The notes: a model not told the origin generated them from the letters alone. DNA of 64,000 nt from Patulibacter defluvii (GCF_034096925.1 NZ_JAWZSQ010000005.1:1-64000), one strand, 5' to 3'; counted from the stretch's first letter, positions 26,518-35,390 are shown. A program made the numbers and translations.

Positions 26518-27435
26518 TCAGCCCTTCGGTGCGTGGGTGGGGAGAAGCGCCCGCTCGCCGTCGCCGGTCAGCGGCGGGGCGGGGCGGTCGGGGTCGAGGA
26601 GGACGTTGTCGATCAGCCGCACCGGTCCGACCGGGACGGCGATCGCGAGCAGGGAAGGGGCGTCGACGGCGATCCGCTCGTCGAGCGTGGCCGGGTCGAC
26701 CAGCGCCACGTACTCCGGCACGAGGCCGGCGTCGGCCAGCCGCTCACCGACGGCGGCCCGCAGCCGGTCGCCGTCGCGCTCGCCGTCGGCGAGGCCGACG
26801 AGGGCGGCGTCGAGCGCCCGCGGGAGGGCGGCGGCGCGCCGGCGGTCGTCGGCCGAGAGCCGCAGGTTGCGGCTGGAGCGGGCCAGGCCGTCCGGCTCGC
26901 GGACGGTGGCGCCGACGGCGATCCGGACCGGGATGTCGAGGTCGCGGACCAGCCGCTGGACGACCAGCACCTGCTGGGCGTCCTTGGCGCCGAAGAAGGC
27001 GACGTCCGGCTGGACCATGTTCAGCAGCTTGGTGACGACGGTGGTGACGCCGTGGAAGTGCGCGGCGCCGCGGTGGGCGCCCTCCAGCCGCTCGGTCAGC
27101 GGCCCGCCGATCCGGACCTCGGCGCTGAAGCCGTCGGGGTAGACCTCGGCCACCGGCGGGGCGAACAGCAGCGTCCCACCGGCCGCGGCGGCGAGCCGCG
27201 CGTCCTCCCGCTCGGTCCGCGGGTAGGCGTCGAGGTCGCCGGCGTCGTTGAACTGGGTCGGGTTGACGAACAGCGAGACGACGACCTCGTCGTGGTCGGC
27301 GGCGGCGCGCGCGATCAGCGACAGGTGGCCGTCGTGGAGCGCGCCCATCGTCGGCACCAGGCCGACGGTGCGGCCGGCGGCGCGGGCGGCGCGGACGTGG
27401 TCGCGGAGCGCGGCGACGGTCCGGACGGTCCTCAC
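26518..27435 (-). CDS. panC: Pantoate--beta-alanine ligase
   Basis: A 305-residue ligase that condenses pantoate and beta-alanine with ATP. TMGALHDGH (residues 29-37) is the HIGH-type ATP motif, FVNPTQFN binds pantoate, FFGAKDAQQ lines the ATP site and RSSRN corresponds to the KMSKS loop. I set the start at GTG 27435 because it overlaps the TGA of the upstream gene (GTGA, 27432-27435); the longer open frame upstream is shadow sequence. Second gene of the pantothenate operon. Confidence 0.96.
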   Translation of the reverse strand: MRTVRTVAALRDHVRAARAAGRTVGLVPTMGALHDGHLSLIARAAADHDEVVVSLFVNPTQFNDAGDLDAYPRTEREDARLAAAAGGTLLFAPPVAEVYPDGFSAEVRIGGPLTERLEGAHRGAAHFHGVTTVVTKLLNMVQPDVAFFGAKDAQQVLVVQRLVRDLDIPVRIAVGATVREPDGLARSSRNLRLSADDRRRAAALPRALDAALVGLADGERDGDRLRAAVGERLADAGLVPEYVALVDPATLDERIAVDAPSLLAIAVPVGPVRLIDNVLLDPDRPAPPLTGDGERALLPTHAPKG

Positions 27436-28202
27436 GCGCGGCTCCCGGAGAGGGCCGGCGCGGCGCGGCCCGCCAGCCGCGCGGTGGCGTCGGTGAGCGC
27501 GTCGAAGAGGGCGAGGTCGGCGGCCGGCAGCCGCTCGGCGACGGCGGCCCGCTGGCGGGCGACCGTCCGCTCGTCGCCGCGCGCGACCGGGCCGGTCAGG
27601 GCCGGGCCGGCGCCCTCGGCCTGCCAGCCGTCGACGGCGGCCCGCACCAGCGGCCCCAGCAGCTGCCGGTCGACGCCGGCCGAGGCGGCCAGGCGGGTGG
27701 CCAGGTCCTCGACCGCCTGCAGGTAGTTGGCGGCGATCGAGGCGGCCGCGTGGTACGCGGCGCGGTCCTCGTCGGCGACGGCGACGGCCGGCATCGCGAG
27801 CGCCTCGGCCAGCGCCCGGGCCACGGCCAGCGCCCGCGGGCTGCCGCCGGCGATCGCGCAGGGCGCGCCGCGCAGCTCGGCCTCCGGCCCCGGGACGGTC
27901 ATCAGCGGGTGCAGCGAGAGCGCCTCGTGGGGGGCGAGCGGGGCCAGGGTGGTCGCGCCCGAGCAGTGCCCGACCAGGGGACCGGGGAGGATCGCGGCGG
28001 CCGCCTCGGCGATCGCCGCGTCCGGCACGCAGAGCAGGACCAGGTCGTCGCCGCGGCCGTCGTAGCCGCGACCGTGCGGCCCGCTGACCGGGACGCCGGC
28101 GGCGGTGAGGGCGCGCACCAGGGCATGGCCCAGGCGGCCCTGACCGACCACGGCGGATCGGGCGATGTGCGCGCCAAGGGGCGCGCTCGGACGGCTGTCC
28201 AT
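27432..28202 (-). CDS. Rossmann-fold DUF2520 protein, head of the pantothenate operon
   Basis: A 256-residue protein with an N-terminal dinucleotide fold (GQGRLG at 20-25, VLLCVPDAAIAEAA, GHCSGAT, LHPLMTVPG) and a helical C-terminal domain like the 6-phosphogluconate dehydrogenase/ProC/ketopantoate reductase superfamily. DUF2520 genes commonly sit before panC in actinobacteria. No panE is present here, so it may act as ketopantoate reductase or a related NAD(P) enzyme; this is inference. I chose ATG 28202 (GGAG 8 bases upstream) over GTG 28229. It overlaps panC by 4 bp. Confidence 0.82.
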   Translation of the reverse strand: MDSRPSAPLGAHIARSAVVGQGRLGHALVRALTAAGVPVSGPHGRGYDGRGDDLVLLCVPDAAIAEAAAAILPGPLVGHCSGATTLAPLAPHEALSLHPLMTVPGPEAELRGAPCAIAGGSPRALAVARALAEALAMPAVAVADEDRAAYHAAASIAANYLQAVEDLATRLAASAGVDRQLLGPLVRAAVDGWQAEGAGPALTGPVARGDERTVARQRAAVAERLPAADLALFDALTDATARLAGRAAPALSGSRA

Positions 28203-28509
28203 CGAAGGAACTCCGGTCCAGCTCCCCACCAGGGGATGCCGGTCGCGTACTCAGGAAAGGAAAGGGGAGAAACGGGTCCGTCCCGCTTGCGCGGTGACGG
28301 CCATACGGGAGTTGTAGCACTCCCGGAGCCGAACGCAACCCCCAGCGCGCGATCCCGTGGGAACGCCCGTCGGACACCGTGACCGAGGGCACGGATCGCC
28401 AGTTTCCAAGCGGCTTTCCGCCCGCCATCAGACACCCTGAATCCGGATCGGAATTCAAGCTCCACCCGGTCGGGGGACCCGGGTGTTGGATCGTCTAGCC
28501 TCGGAGGCG
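28203..28509. other. Intergenic region between divergent pan operon and UDG gene
   Basis: About 300 bases without a gene. It holds the pantothenate promoter and inverted repeat described separately, and on the plus strand the TAGCCT box (28496-28501) of the uracil-DNA glycosylase gene. The part 28340-28480 is less GC-rich than average; nothing else was recognised in it. Confidence 0.5.
28311..28338 (-). promoter_or_regulatory. Probable promoter of the pantothenate operon with embedded inverted repeat
   Basis: On the minus strand TTGCGT (28338-28333), 16 bases, then TACAAC (28316-28311). An inverted repeat CGGGAG...CTCCCG (28306-28325) covers the -10, so a repressor or an RNA hairpin could act here. 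The leader to the ATG at 28202 would be about 100 bases. Confidence 0.5.
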
Positions 28510-29205
28510 ATGGCCGATCCCGCCACCGCGGGCGAGCGCCGGGCCGGCCTGGCCGAGCTCGCCGCCCGCGCCCGCGCCTGCACGCGCTGCCCGCAGCTGG
28601 CCGCGGGACGGACCACCGTCGTCTTCGGCAGCGGCGATCCGGACGCCGACCTGCTGCTGGTCGGCGAGGCCCCGGGCCAGAACGAGGACCGCCAGGGCGT
28701 GCCGCTGGTGGGGGCGCCGAGGCGGCTGCTGAACGAGCTGCTGGCCGAGGTCGGGCTGGCCCGCGACGCGGTCTTCCTGACCCACCTGCTGCGCTGCCGG
28801 CCGCCCGACAACCGCGACCCGCTGCCGGAGGAGCTGGACCACTGCCACGACTACCTGCTGGAGACGCTGGCGCTGGTGCAGCCGAAGGTCGTCTGCACGC
28901 TCGGGACGCTGGCGACCCGGCTGCTGCGGGGCGACCCGCGGCCGCTGCGGGCGGTCCACGGGCGGCCCGAGGTGCGCACGATCGGCGCCACCACCGTCCG
29001 CCTGCTGCCGCTCTTCCACCCGGCGGCGGCGCTCTACCAGCCGACCAGCGTCGAGCAGCTGCGGCGCGACGTCGCGCGGCTGCCGGCGCTGCTGGAGCTG
29101 CCGCGGCCGCAGCCGGTCGTGGCGCCCGAGCCCGACCCGGCGCCGGCGGCCGAGGAGCCGCCGGCCCCCGACCCGCCGAGCGACGTCCAGCTCGGGCTGT
29201 TCTGA
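28510..29205 (+). CDS. Family-4 uracil-DNA glycosylase (iron-sulfur)
   Basis: A 231-residue glycosylase that removes uracil from DNA. Cys24 and Cys27 (CTRC), the Cys in LLRCRPPDNRD and the Cys in ELDHCHDYL are the four ligands of the 4Fe-4S cluster of UDGa-type enzymes. GEAPGQNEDRQGVPLVG contains the active-site loop and LFHPAAAL the second motif. The C-terminal 40 residues are Pro/Ala-rich. ATG 28510 lies 8 bases after TAGCCT (28496-28501), supporting this start over TTG 28483. The membrane-protein gene begins on the base after its stop. Confidence 0.95.
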   Translation: MADPATAGERRAGLAELAARARACTRCPQLAAGRTTVVFGSGDPDADLLLVGEAPGQNEDRQGVPLVGAPRRLLNELLAEVGLARDAVFLTHLLRCRPPDNRDPLPEELDHCHDYLLETLALVQPKVVCTLGTLATRLLRGDPRPLRAVHGRPEVRTIGATTVRLLPLFHPAAALYQPTSVEQLRRDVARLPALLELPRPQPVVAPEPDPAPAAEEPPAPDPPSDVQLGLF

Positions 29206-30084
29206 GTGGATCCGCTGCCCTTCAGCTGGCCGAGCGGGCTCTTCACCGTCGTCCAGGCGCTGCTGGTGGCGCTGCCGGCGGCGGGGCTGCCGGCGTTCGC
29301 GCGGCCGCTGGCCGGGCGCTGCTGGTCGCTGGTGCTGCCGCTCTCGATCGCGGTCGTGGTCGGGCTGCTGGCGGTGCTGCCGGGGGCGGCCTCGGTGCTG
29401 ACCTGGACGGCGCTGCTGGCGATCCCGCCGCTGGCCGGGGCGGCGCTCGGCTGGGCGATGGTCGGCGCCCGCTGGTGGCTGGGCCTGGCCGCGCTGCCGC
29501 TGCTGGCGCTGGCGATCGCCGACGAGGGCCGGTTGGCCGGGCAGCTGGCGGCGGCGGCCCTGACCGCGCTCAGCTGCGTGGCGCTCGGGCGGCTGCTGGC
29601 CGGGGTCGTCGGCGGGGTCGGCGGCCCGGCCGGCGGCGGCCTGACCTGGATCCGGGTCGGGCTGGTGGCGATGGCGGCGATCGACGCGGTGCTGGTCTTC
29701 TCCGGCGGGCTCGAGAAGCCGAACGCGACCCTCAACGCGGCCGTTCCCGCCGCCGGCCTGCCGCGGTTCCAGTTCCTGACCGTCGAGGGCGCCTCGCTCG
29801 GCTACGGCGACGTCTTCGTGGCGGCGGTGCTCGGGGCGGTGCTGGCCGCCGAGGGCGCGTCGCGGCGGCTGCGGGTGGCCGCGGCGGCGGCGCTGCTGGT
29901 GGTCGGCTTCCTCTTCGACCTGCTGTTCTGGGTCTTCGACACGCTGCCGGCGACGGTCCCGGTGGCGCTGGTGACGCTGGCCTTCGGCGGGCTCCGCGGC
30001 CTGCGGGGGCGGCGTGCGGCGGTGGACGACGTCCACCCGGACACCCGTCCAGCGACGGTCGGTTCGCCGCTCCCGCCCGGCTAG
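29206..30084 (+). CDS. Nine-segment membrane protein with presenilin-like Asp...GxGD motifs (putative intramembrane aspartyl protease)
   Basis: A 292-residue protein with about nine hydrophobic segments. Asp160 lies inside segment 6 (MAAIDAVLVF), and GYGD with Asp202 opens segment 7 (LGYGDVFVAA). The last segment starts with a PAL-like PVALVTL. Two membrane aspartates in segments 6 and 7, GxGD, and a PAL-type element before the last helix is the layout of presenilin, signal peptide peptidase and archaeal PSH. The YD motif is ID here, and PAL is imperfect, so protease activity is an inference. GTG start directly follows the UDG stop. An ordinary transporter-like protein remains possible. Confidence 0.55.
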   Translation: MDPLPFSWPSGLFTVVQALLVALPAAGLPAFARPLAGRCWSLVLPLSIAVVVGLLAVLPGAASVLTWTALLAIPPLAGAALGWAMVGARWWLGLAALPLLALAIADEGRLAGQLAAAALTALSCVALGRLLAGVVGGVGGPAGGGLTWIRVGLVAMAAIDAVLVFSGGLEKPNATLNAAVPAAGLPRFQFLTVEGASLGYGDVFVAAVLGAVLAAEGASRRLRVAAAAALLVVGFLFDLLFWVFDTLPATVPVALVTLAFGGLRGLRGRRAAVDDVHPDTRPATVGSPLPPG

Positions 30085-30095
30085 CGTCCCCGCGC

Positions 30096-32099
30096 ATGCA
30101 CGGACGGTGGCGGCGCGGAACCCTCGTCGCGTCGGCCGCCTGCGGTGCGCTGCTGGCGCCGGCCGCGGTCGCGTCGGCCGCCTCCGGCTGGGCGGCCACC
30201 GGCAGCATGGCCGACGCTCGCGGCGGGGCTCAGGCCGCGCTGCTGCGGGACGGACGGGTGCTGGTCGTCAGCGGCTTCGACGGCCAGCGCGAGGTCGCCG
30301 GTGCCGAGCTGTACGACCCGGCCAGCGAGCGCTGGCAGTCGGCCGCCCCGCCGCTGGTGCCGCGCCACTACGCGACCGCCACGCTGCTGCTCGACGGGCG
30401 GGTGCTGGTGACGGGCGGCCGCACGCCCGCTGGCACGATCGCGACGAGCGAGCTCTACGACCCGCGGGCCAACACCTGGACCGCGACCGGCAGCCTCAAC
30501 CAGCCGCGCGAGGGCCACAGCGCGGTCCGGCTGGCCGACGGACGGGTGCTGGTGGCCGGCGGCAGCGCCGGCCGCGTCGGCCAGCGCAGCGCCGAGATCT
30601 ACGACCCGGCGACCGGCACCTGGACGACCACCGCCAGCCTGGCCGTGCCGCGGGAGAACGCCGCGGCGGCGCTGTTGGCGAGCGGCCAGGTGCTGGTGGC
30701 CGGGGGCTCCGACCCCTCGCCGTTCTCCGTGGCGGCCAGCAGTGAGCGCTACGACCCGGCCACGGGCACCTGGTCGCCCAGCGGATCGATGGCCGCGGCC
30801 CGCGCCCAGGCCGGCAGCGCGCTGCTCAGCGACGGCCGGGTGGTCGTCGCCGGCGGCATCGAGGGGCTGACGCACGGGACCGGGATCGAGCGCTACGACC
30901 CGGCGACCGGCAGCTGGACGCCGCAGGGCCAGCTGCCGGCGGGCGGCAACCTGGTCCAGGCGGAGCCGCTGGCGGCGGGGCGGGCGATCCTGGTCGTCGG
31001 CGAGCGCGGCGCGAGCGAGCTCTACGACGCGGCCGCCGGCGGACCGATCGCGAGCTTCCTGCTGGGCGAGCCGCGCTTCTTCCCGACCCTGACCGCGCTC
31101 CCCGACGGGCGGGTGCTGATCGCCGGCGGCGGCTCGACGACGAGCGCGGCGCGACGCGCCAGCGCCGAGCTGTTCACCCCGCCGACCGTCCGCCAGGCGG
31201 CGGACGCCGACCTCGGCGCGGTCGCGGTCGGGGCGAGCGGCGAGCACGAGCTGACGGTGACCAACGCCGGTCCCGGTCCGCTGCGGGTGACCGGCCTGGC
31301 GCTGACCGGGGCCGACGCCGGGGCGTTCGCGATCGTCGCCGACGGCTGCCGCGGGACCTCGGTGGCGGTCGCCGGGCGCTGCACGGTGCGGGTCCGCTTC
31401 GCGCCCACCGCGGCGGGCGAGCGGCGGGCCCAGCTGACCTTCGCCGACAACGCCGAGGGCTCGCCGCCGGTCGCCCTTCGCGCGACCGGGACCGCGGACG
31501 CGCCGACCGTCCCGACCACGCCGACCGACCCAGGGATGCCGCCGCCGGTGCCCTGCGCCGACCGCTACGTGGTGCTGGCCGCGATCGAGGCCCGACCCGG
31601 CCGCCGGCCGCGGGTGCGGCTGACCGGCCTGGCCGCCCGCGCGCTGGCCGGCGCCGCCGTCGCCGTCGAGCGCGACGGCCGCTCGGTCGGCCGCACCCGG
31701 GTCGCCCGCGACGGCGCGATCGTCGTGACGGTGCCGGCCCCGACGGCGGCGCGGGCCCGGGCGCGCGCCCGCTACCGGCTGACCGTCGCCGGCGGGGCCC
31801 GCTCGCTGGCCCACAAGGCCACCCGCGCGGCCACGATCGAGGCCCGCCGCACCCGCGCCGACGGGGCGGTCACGATCCGCGGGCGGATCGCCGGCGTCCA
31901 CCGCGCCACGCGGCTGGCGATCGAGGGGGTCGCGGTCTGCGGCGGCGGCCGGCCGACCGTCACCAGCGTCCGCAGCGACCGCCGCGGCCGCTTCCGGGTG
32001 ACGCTGGCCGCGCCCCGCGACGGTGCGGCCGCGGTCGTCTACCGCGTGCGTCAGGGCCGGCGGACCAGCACCCTGCCGCTGGTCGTGCCCGCGCGCTAG
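30096..32099 (+). CDS. Secreted kelch/galactose-oxidase-like beta-propeller protein
   Basis: A 667-residue exported protein. Signal peptide to about residue 28 (VASAAS), then seven or so kelch-type blades to about residue 350, each with a DGRVLVxGG strand and a YDPATGTW strand. An ASPM/choice-of-anchor type Ig domain (about 370-470: VTNAGPGPLRVTGLALTGADAGAFAI, C in DGCRGTS and GRCTVRV) follows. After a Thr/Pro linker comes a Cys-containing C-terminal domain (about 490-667). No copper-oxidase residues were confirmed, so it is probably a binding or adhesion protein. ATG at 30096 follows TAGCGT by 8 bases. Convergent with the next gene, sharing CTAG at the stops. Confidence 0.8.
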   Translation: MHGRWRRGTLVASAACGALLAPAAVASAASGWAATGSMADARGGAQAALLRDGRVLVVSGFDGQREVAGAELYDPASERWQSAAPPLVPRHYATATLLLDGRVLVTGGRTPAGTIATSELYDPRANTWTATGSLNQPREGHSAVRLADGRVLVAGGSAGRVGQRSAEIYDPATGTWTTTASLAVPRENAAAALLASGQVLVAGGSDPSPFSVAASSERYDPATGTWSPSGSMAAARAQAGSALLSDGRVVVAGGIEGLTHGTGIERYDPATGSWTPQGQLPAGGNLVQAEPLAAGRAILVVGERGASELYDAAAGGPIASFLLGEPRFFPTLTALPDGRVLIAGGGSTTSAARRASAELFTPPTVRQAADADLGAVAVGASGEHELTVTNAGPGPLRVTGLALTGADAGAFAIVADGCRGTSVAVAGRCTVRVRFAPTAAGERRAQLTFADNAEGSPPVALRATGTADAPTVPTTPTDPGMPPPVPCADRYVVLAAIEARPGRRPRVRLTGLAARALAGAAVAVERDGRSVGRTRVARDGAIVVTVPAPTAARARARARYRLTVAGGARSLAHKATRAATIEARRTRADGAVTIRGRIAGVHRATRLAIEGVAVCGGGRPTVTSVRSDRRGRFRVTLAAPRDGAAAVVYRVRQGRRTSTLPLVVPAR

Positions 32100-33940
32100 C
32101 CGCCGTCGTAGGTGACGGTGGCGGAGGAGCCGCGGACCGGCAGCTGCGCGTCGACCACGGCCAGGTCGGGCAGCGGGCCGCTGTGGAAGCCGCCCTGGAC
32201 GCGCGAGAAGCGGGCGGCGCGGTCGAAGCGGATCGTCGTCCCGTCGGCGACCAGCGTGCGGTCGTCGCGGCGGCGGAGGCCGGAGCGGGTGCCGAAGGTG
32301 CGGACCCGCAGCGTCCCGCCCGCGAGGCCGGAGACGGTCAGCCGCAGCCCCGTGGCGAGCGGCCGGTAGGCGAACCGCACGCCCTGCCGCAGCCAGGCGC
32401 CGTCGGCGGTCCGGAAGCCGCCGCGAACGCTGACGGTGCCGTCCGAGGCGACGCCGATCGTGCGGCCCTCGGGGTAGCCGGTGCGGCCGCCGACGGTCAG
32501 CGTCGGACCGGCGGTGCGGGTGGTCGCGTTGCCGGTCTCGGTCAGCGGCCGCGGCGCCAGCAGGTCGCGCCAGCCGCCGTCGTCGCCGCGCAGCTTCAGC
32601 CGCAGCAGCCCGAAGTCGTAGCGCAGGTCGCGGGGGTGCTGGACGACCGCGTGGACGCCGAACCAGACCCGCCCGCGGCGGACGACGGCCAGCCGCGACG
32701 CCCGCGGATCGCTGACCCGCAGCTCGTCGTCGGCGGGCAGCGGACCGGCGGCCAGGCCGGGGATCGCCTCGATCGCGTCCGACGCCTTCCACAGCGCCAG
32801 CTGGGCGAGGCCGCCGTAGACGACGCTGCCGGCGTAGGGATCGATCCCGCGCACGTTGCGGCGGCTGCCGCCGCCGGGCCAGGTGTCGACCAGCGCCAGC
32901 AGGCCGGTCGACTCGCGGTGGCGCTCGCGCAGCCGCTGCAGCGCGACCCGGGTCACCGCCAGATAGCGGCCGGCCAGCGCCGGCTGACCGCGGAACGCCC
33001 GCGCGCCCTCGGCCCCGGCCGCGGCGGCCATCGCCAGCGTCCAGACCTGGGCCTGGCCGCGGCCGTACCAGGCGATCTCGCCGTCGGGGGCGATCAGGAC
33101 ACTGAGCGCGTCGAGCGTCTCGCGCAGCGCCCGCCGGGCCGACGACGAGGCCGAGGCCCCCAGCTCGGCGACCGACTGGGCCAGCATCCAGGTCGACAGC
33201 GCGTGGTAGGCGAGCGGGTCGTTGGGCGGGTCGGAGAGGACGCTGCCGCGGACCGTCGCGCCGCCCGTCCGGGCCCGCAGCCGGCCGTCGGCGATCGCCG
33301 GCACCCGCCGCTCGATCACCTCGGCCGCCCACCGCCGCGACGCGGCCGCCGACGCCAGCCGGCTGCCGGGCACGTTCGAGGTCAGGCCCGAGCGGGTCAG
33401 CAGCAGGACGTCGAGCGCCTCCAGCAGCTTCAGGTTGCTGTAGCAGCGGGGGTCGCGCTTGCAGGCGACGGCCCGCGGCCCGACCTCGGTGTCGCGGAAC
33501 CGCTGCAGGTAGGTCGCGGCCCAGCGGCGGGCGGCCGGCGGCGCGTCGGGCACGTCGCGGTGGAGGAAGGCGGCGGCGAGCCCGCGGAAGCCCTGGCTGG
33601 AGAGCTGGCGCTGGGGCGAGAGCGCGCGGTCGCCGGCGGCCCAGAGCGCGCCGCCCGAGGGCGTCTCGCGGCCGACCGCGGTGCCGGCCCGCAGCAGCCC
33701 GTAGCCGAGCATCACCCGCCCGTAGCCGTTGGTCGGGCGGTCGTTGCGCAGCCGCTCGGGGAAGGTCCCGCCCGACTGCTGGTGGGCGGCCCACCAGCCG
33801 GCGTCGTCGATCGCCAGCTGCCGCGCCTCGGCGGCCAGCGGCGGCAGCGCGGGCGTCGCCGCGGCGGCGTGGGCCGGGGCTACGACGGTGGCCAGCAACA
33901 GCGCGCCCGCGGCCAGCGCGCGGCGACCGCGGCGGCTCAC
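32096..33940 (-). CDS. Secreted toroid-type protein, possibly polysaccharide-active
   Basis: A 614-residue exported protein: basic N-terminus, hydrophobic segment and a cleavage near AHAAAA (about 30). Residues 35-380 are repeated helices with conserved Trp/Tyr/Gly (QQSGGTFPERL, GYGRVMLGYGLL, AYHALSTWMLAQSV, WYGRGQAQVWTLAM), as in (alpha/alpha)n-toroid polysaccharide lyases. The rest is beta-rich. The architecture resembles heparinase/alginate-lyase-like proteins, but no catalytic residues can be assigned. GTG start overlaps the stop of the flippase gene (GTGA), so it is translated together with a polysaccharide exporter. A role in processing an exported glycan is an inference. Confidence 0.65.
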   Translation of the reverse strand: MSRRGRRALAAGALLLATVVAPAHAAAATPALPPLAAEARQLAIDDAGWWAAHQQSGGTFPERLRNDRPTNGYGRVMLGYGLLRAGTAVGRETPSGGALWAAGDRALSPQRQLSSQGFRGLAAAFLHRDVPDAPPAARRWAATYLQRFRDTEVGPRAVACKRDPRCYSNLKLLEALDVLLLTRSGLTSNVPGSRLASAAASRRWAAEVIERRVPAIADGRLRARTGGATVRGSVLSDPPNDPLAYHALSTWMLAQSVAELGASASSSARRALRETLDALSVLIAPDGEIAWYGRGQAQVWTLAMAAAAGAEGARAFRGQPALAGRYLAVTRVALQRLRERHRESTGLLALVDTWPGGGSRRNVRGIDPYAGSVVYGGLAQLALWKASDAIEAIPGLAAGPLPADDELRVSDPRASRLAVVRRGRVWFGVHAVVQHPRDLRYDFGLLRLKLRGDDGGWRDLLAPRPLTETGNATTRTAGPTLTVGGRTGYPEGRTIGVASDGTVSVRGGFRTADGAWLRQGVRFAYRPLATGLRLTVSGLAGGTLRVRTFGTRSGLRRRDDRTLVADGTTIRFDRAARFSRVQGGFHSGPLPDLAVVDAQLPVRGSSATVTYDGG

Positions 33941-35313
33941 GCGACGGCCTCCGCCGCCGTCCGCTCGTCGACGCCGGGCGCCGGCTTGGTGAACCAGGCC
34001 ATCGTCAGCGTGGTGGCGGCCGCGACCGCCTGGGCGGCGAGCACGATCCCGGCGAACTCGGTCGCGCTCCAGTCCTTGCGCAGCAGCAGGCCGATCTCGA
34101 CCGCGGCCAGCACGAACAGCGGCAGCAGGTGGCGGTGGCGGCCGATCGCCGACAGGTACTGGACCGACATCAGCGTGATCGAGAGCAGCAGCATCGCGAT
34201 CCCCAGCAGCGGCAGGGCACCGGAGGCGGTGTCGAACTCGGGCCCGAACGCGGTCGTCAGCAGCCAGCCCGGGATCACGGCGAAGATCGCGATCGCCGGC
34301 AGCCCGATCAGGGCCAGGAAGGCCAGCGCCCGCCGCAGCACCGGGTGCGGATCCTGCCCGCGGACGGCGCGGTGGGTGGCCTCCGGCAGCAGGTGCAGGG
34401 CGACGCCGACCGCGACCCAGACGACCGCCTTGGCCGCGACCGCGGCGGCGGCGTAGGAGGCCGCGACCGCCTTCTCGAACTCGCGGTTGGCGAGGATCGT
34501 GTCGACGTTCTGCATGATCGCCAGCAGCAGCAGCGAGACGATCACCGTCAGCTCCCACTGGGCCAGCTGACGCAGCGGGACCGGCTTGTCGCCCGCGGCC
34601 TCGGCCTCGCCGTCGCCGAGGTGCGCGTGGCGCAGCCGGCGGTCCATCCCGATCGCCAGCAGCGCGAAGGCGGCGGGGGCGGCGGCGAAGGCGCCGGTGA
34701 CCTCGGTGTCGGCCCAGACCAGCGGCCCGAGCCCGACGAACAGCAGCGCCCCGCCGAGCCGGAAGACCGCCTCCAGCACGATGCTGGTCGCGACCGCGTC
34801 GAAGTCGCGCAGGCCCTGGAGCGCGCCCCGCTGCAGGCAGACCAGCAGCCAGAGGGTGCCGGTGACCGGCAGCAGCGCCGCCGCGCCGCGGTGCTCGTCG
34901 ACCCCGATCAGCTGCGCCAGCGGTGCCCGCAGGACCACGCCCAGCACCAGCACCACGCCCGACAGCAGCAGCACCTGGCGGGTCCAGGCGGCGACCTCGC
35001 GGTAGGGGGCGTGGTGGCCGCTGCGGGTCCACCGCACCATCGCCCGCGCCGCGGCCGCCTGCATCGACTGGCCGGAGACCTGGAGGATCAGGAACGCCGC
35101 CACCAGCGCCGCCAGCGAGGCGTAGCCGTCCTTGCCCAGCAGCCGGGTCAGGACGACCACGAAGACCAGCTGGATCGCGTTGTTCAACATCGACGCGGCC
35201 GCCAGCTCGGCGGCGCGGCCGGTGTCGGTCGTGCGCAGCTCCTTGAGGCGCGAGAACGAGGCGGAGAGGGTCATCGACGAGCGCCGCACGGACGGCGGAG
35301 CGTCGGACGACAC
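33937..35313 (-). CDS. Polysaccharide/lipid-linked oligosaccharide flippase (Wzx/MVF family)
   Basis: An integral membrane protein of about 458 residues with 12-14 hydrophobic segments. The N-terminal ASMLNNAIQLVFVVVLTRLLG and YASLAALVAAFLILQV are the signature of the oligosaccharide flippase family, which moves lipid-linked sugar units across the membrane. GTG at 35313 lies 7 bases after a TAGCCT box (35326-35321), as expected for a leaderless message; ATG 35274 (MTLSASFSR) is the alternative and would shorten it by 13 residues. Operon with the secreted toroid protein. No glycosyltransferases are nearby. Confidence 0.85.
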   Translation of the reverse strand: MSSDAPPSVRRSSMTLSASFSRLKELRTTDTGRAAELAAASMLNNAIQLVFVVVLTRLLGKDGYASLAALVAAFLILQVSGQSMQAAAARAMVRWTRSGHHAPYREVAAWTRQVLLLSGVVLVLGVVLRAPLAQLIGVDEHRGAAALLPVTGTLWLLVCLQRGALQGLRDFDAVATSIVLEAVFRLGGALLFVGLGPLVWADTEVTGAFAAAPAAFALLAIGMDRRLRHAHLGDGEAEAAGDKPVPLRQLAQWELTVIVSLLLLAIMQNVDTILANREFEKAVAASYAAAAVAAKAVVWVAVGVALHLLPEATHRAVRGQDPHPVLRRALAFLALIGLPAIAIFAVIPGWLLTTAFGPEFDTASGALPLLGIAMLLLSITLMSVQYLSAIGRHRHLLPLFVLAAVEIGLLLRKDWSATEFAGIVLAAQAVAAATTLTMAWFTKPAPGVDERTAAEAVA

Positions 35314-35375
35314 GGCGGACAGGCTAGTGGACGCCCGCCGCTGGGGCGTTGGCGGCCACCCGCCGCGCCGCCGCG

Positions 35376-35381
35376 TAGGAT
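35376..35381 (+). promoter_or_regulatory. -10 box TAGGAT of the LPDTG-tsa operon
   Basis: TAGGAT lies 9 bases before the ATG at 35391. It is the only clear promoter before the tsaE-tsaB-rimI-tsaD cluster and is divergent from the flippase promoter some 50 bases away. Confidence 0.45.
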
Positions 35382-35390
35382 TCCCGGCGA

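Noticed and set aside
28203..28458. N-terminal extension of panC through the DUF2520 gene
   Set aside because: The frame is open, but PanC starts normally at GTG 27435 in a GTGA overlap, and the DUF2520 protein in the other frame is clearly the real product.
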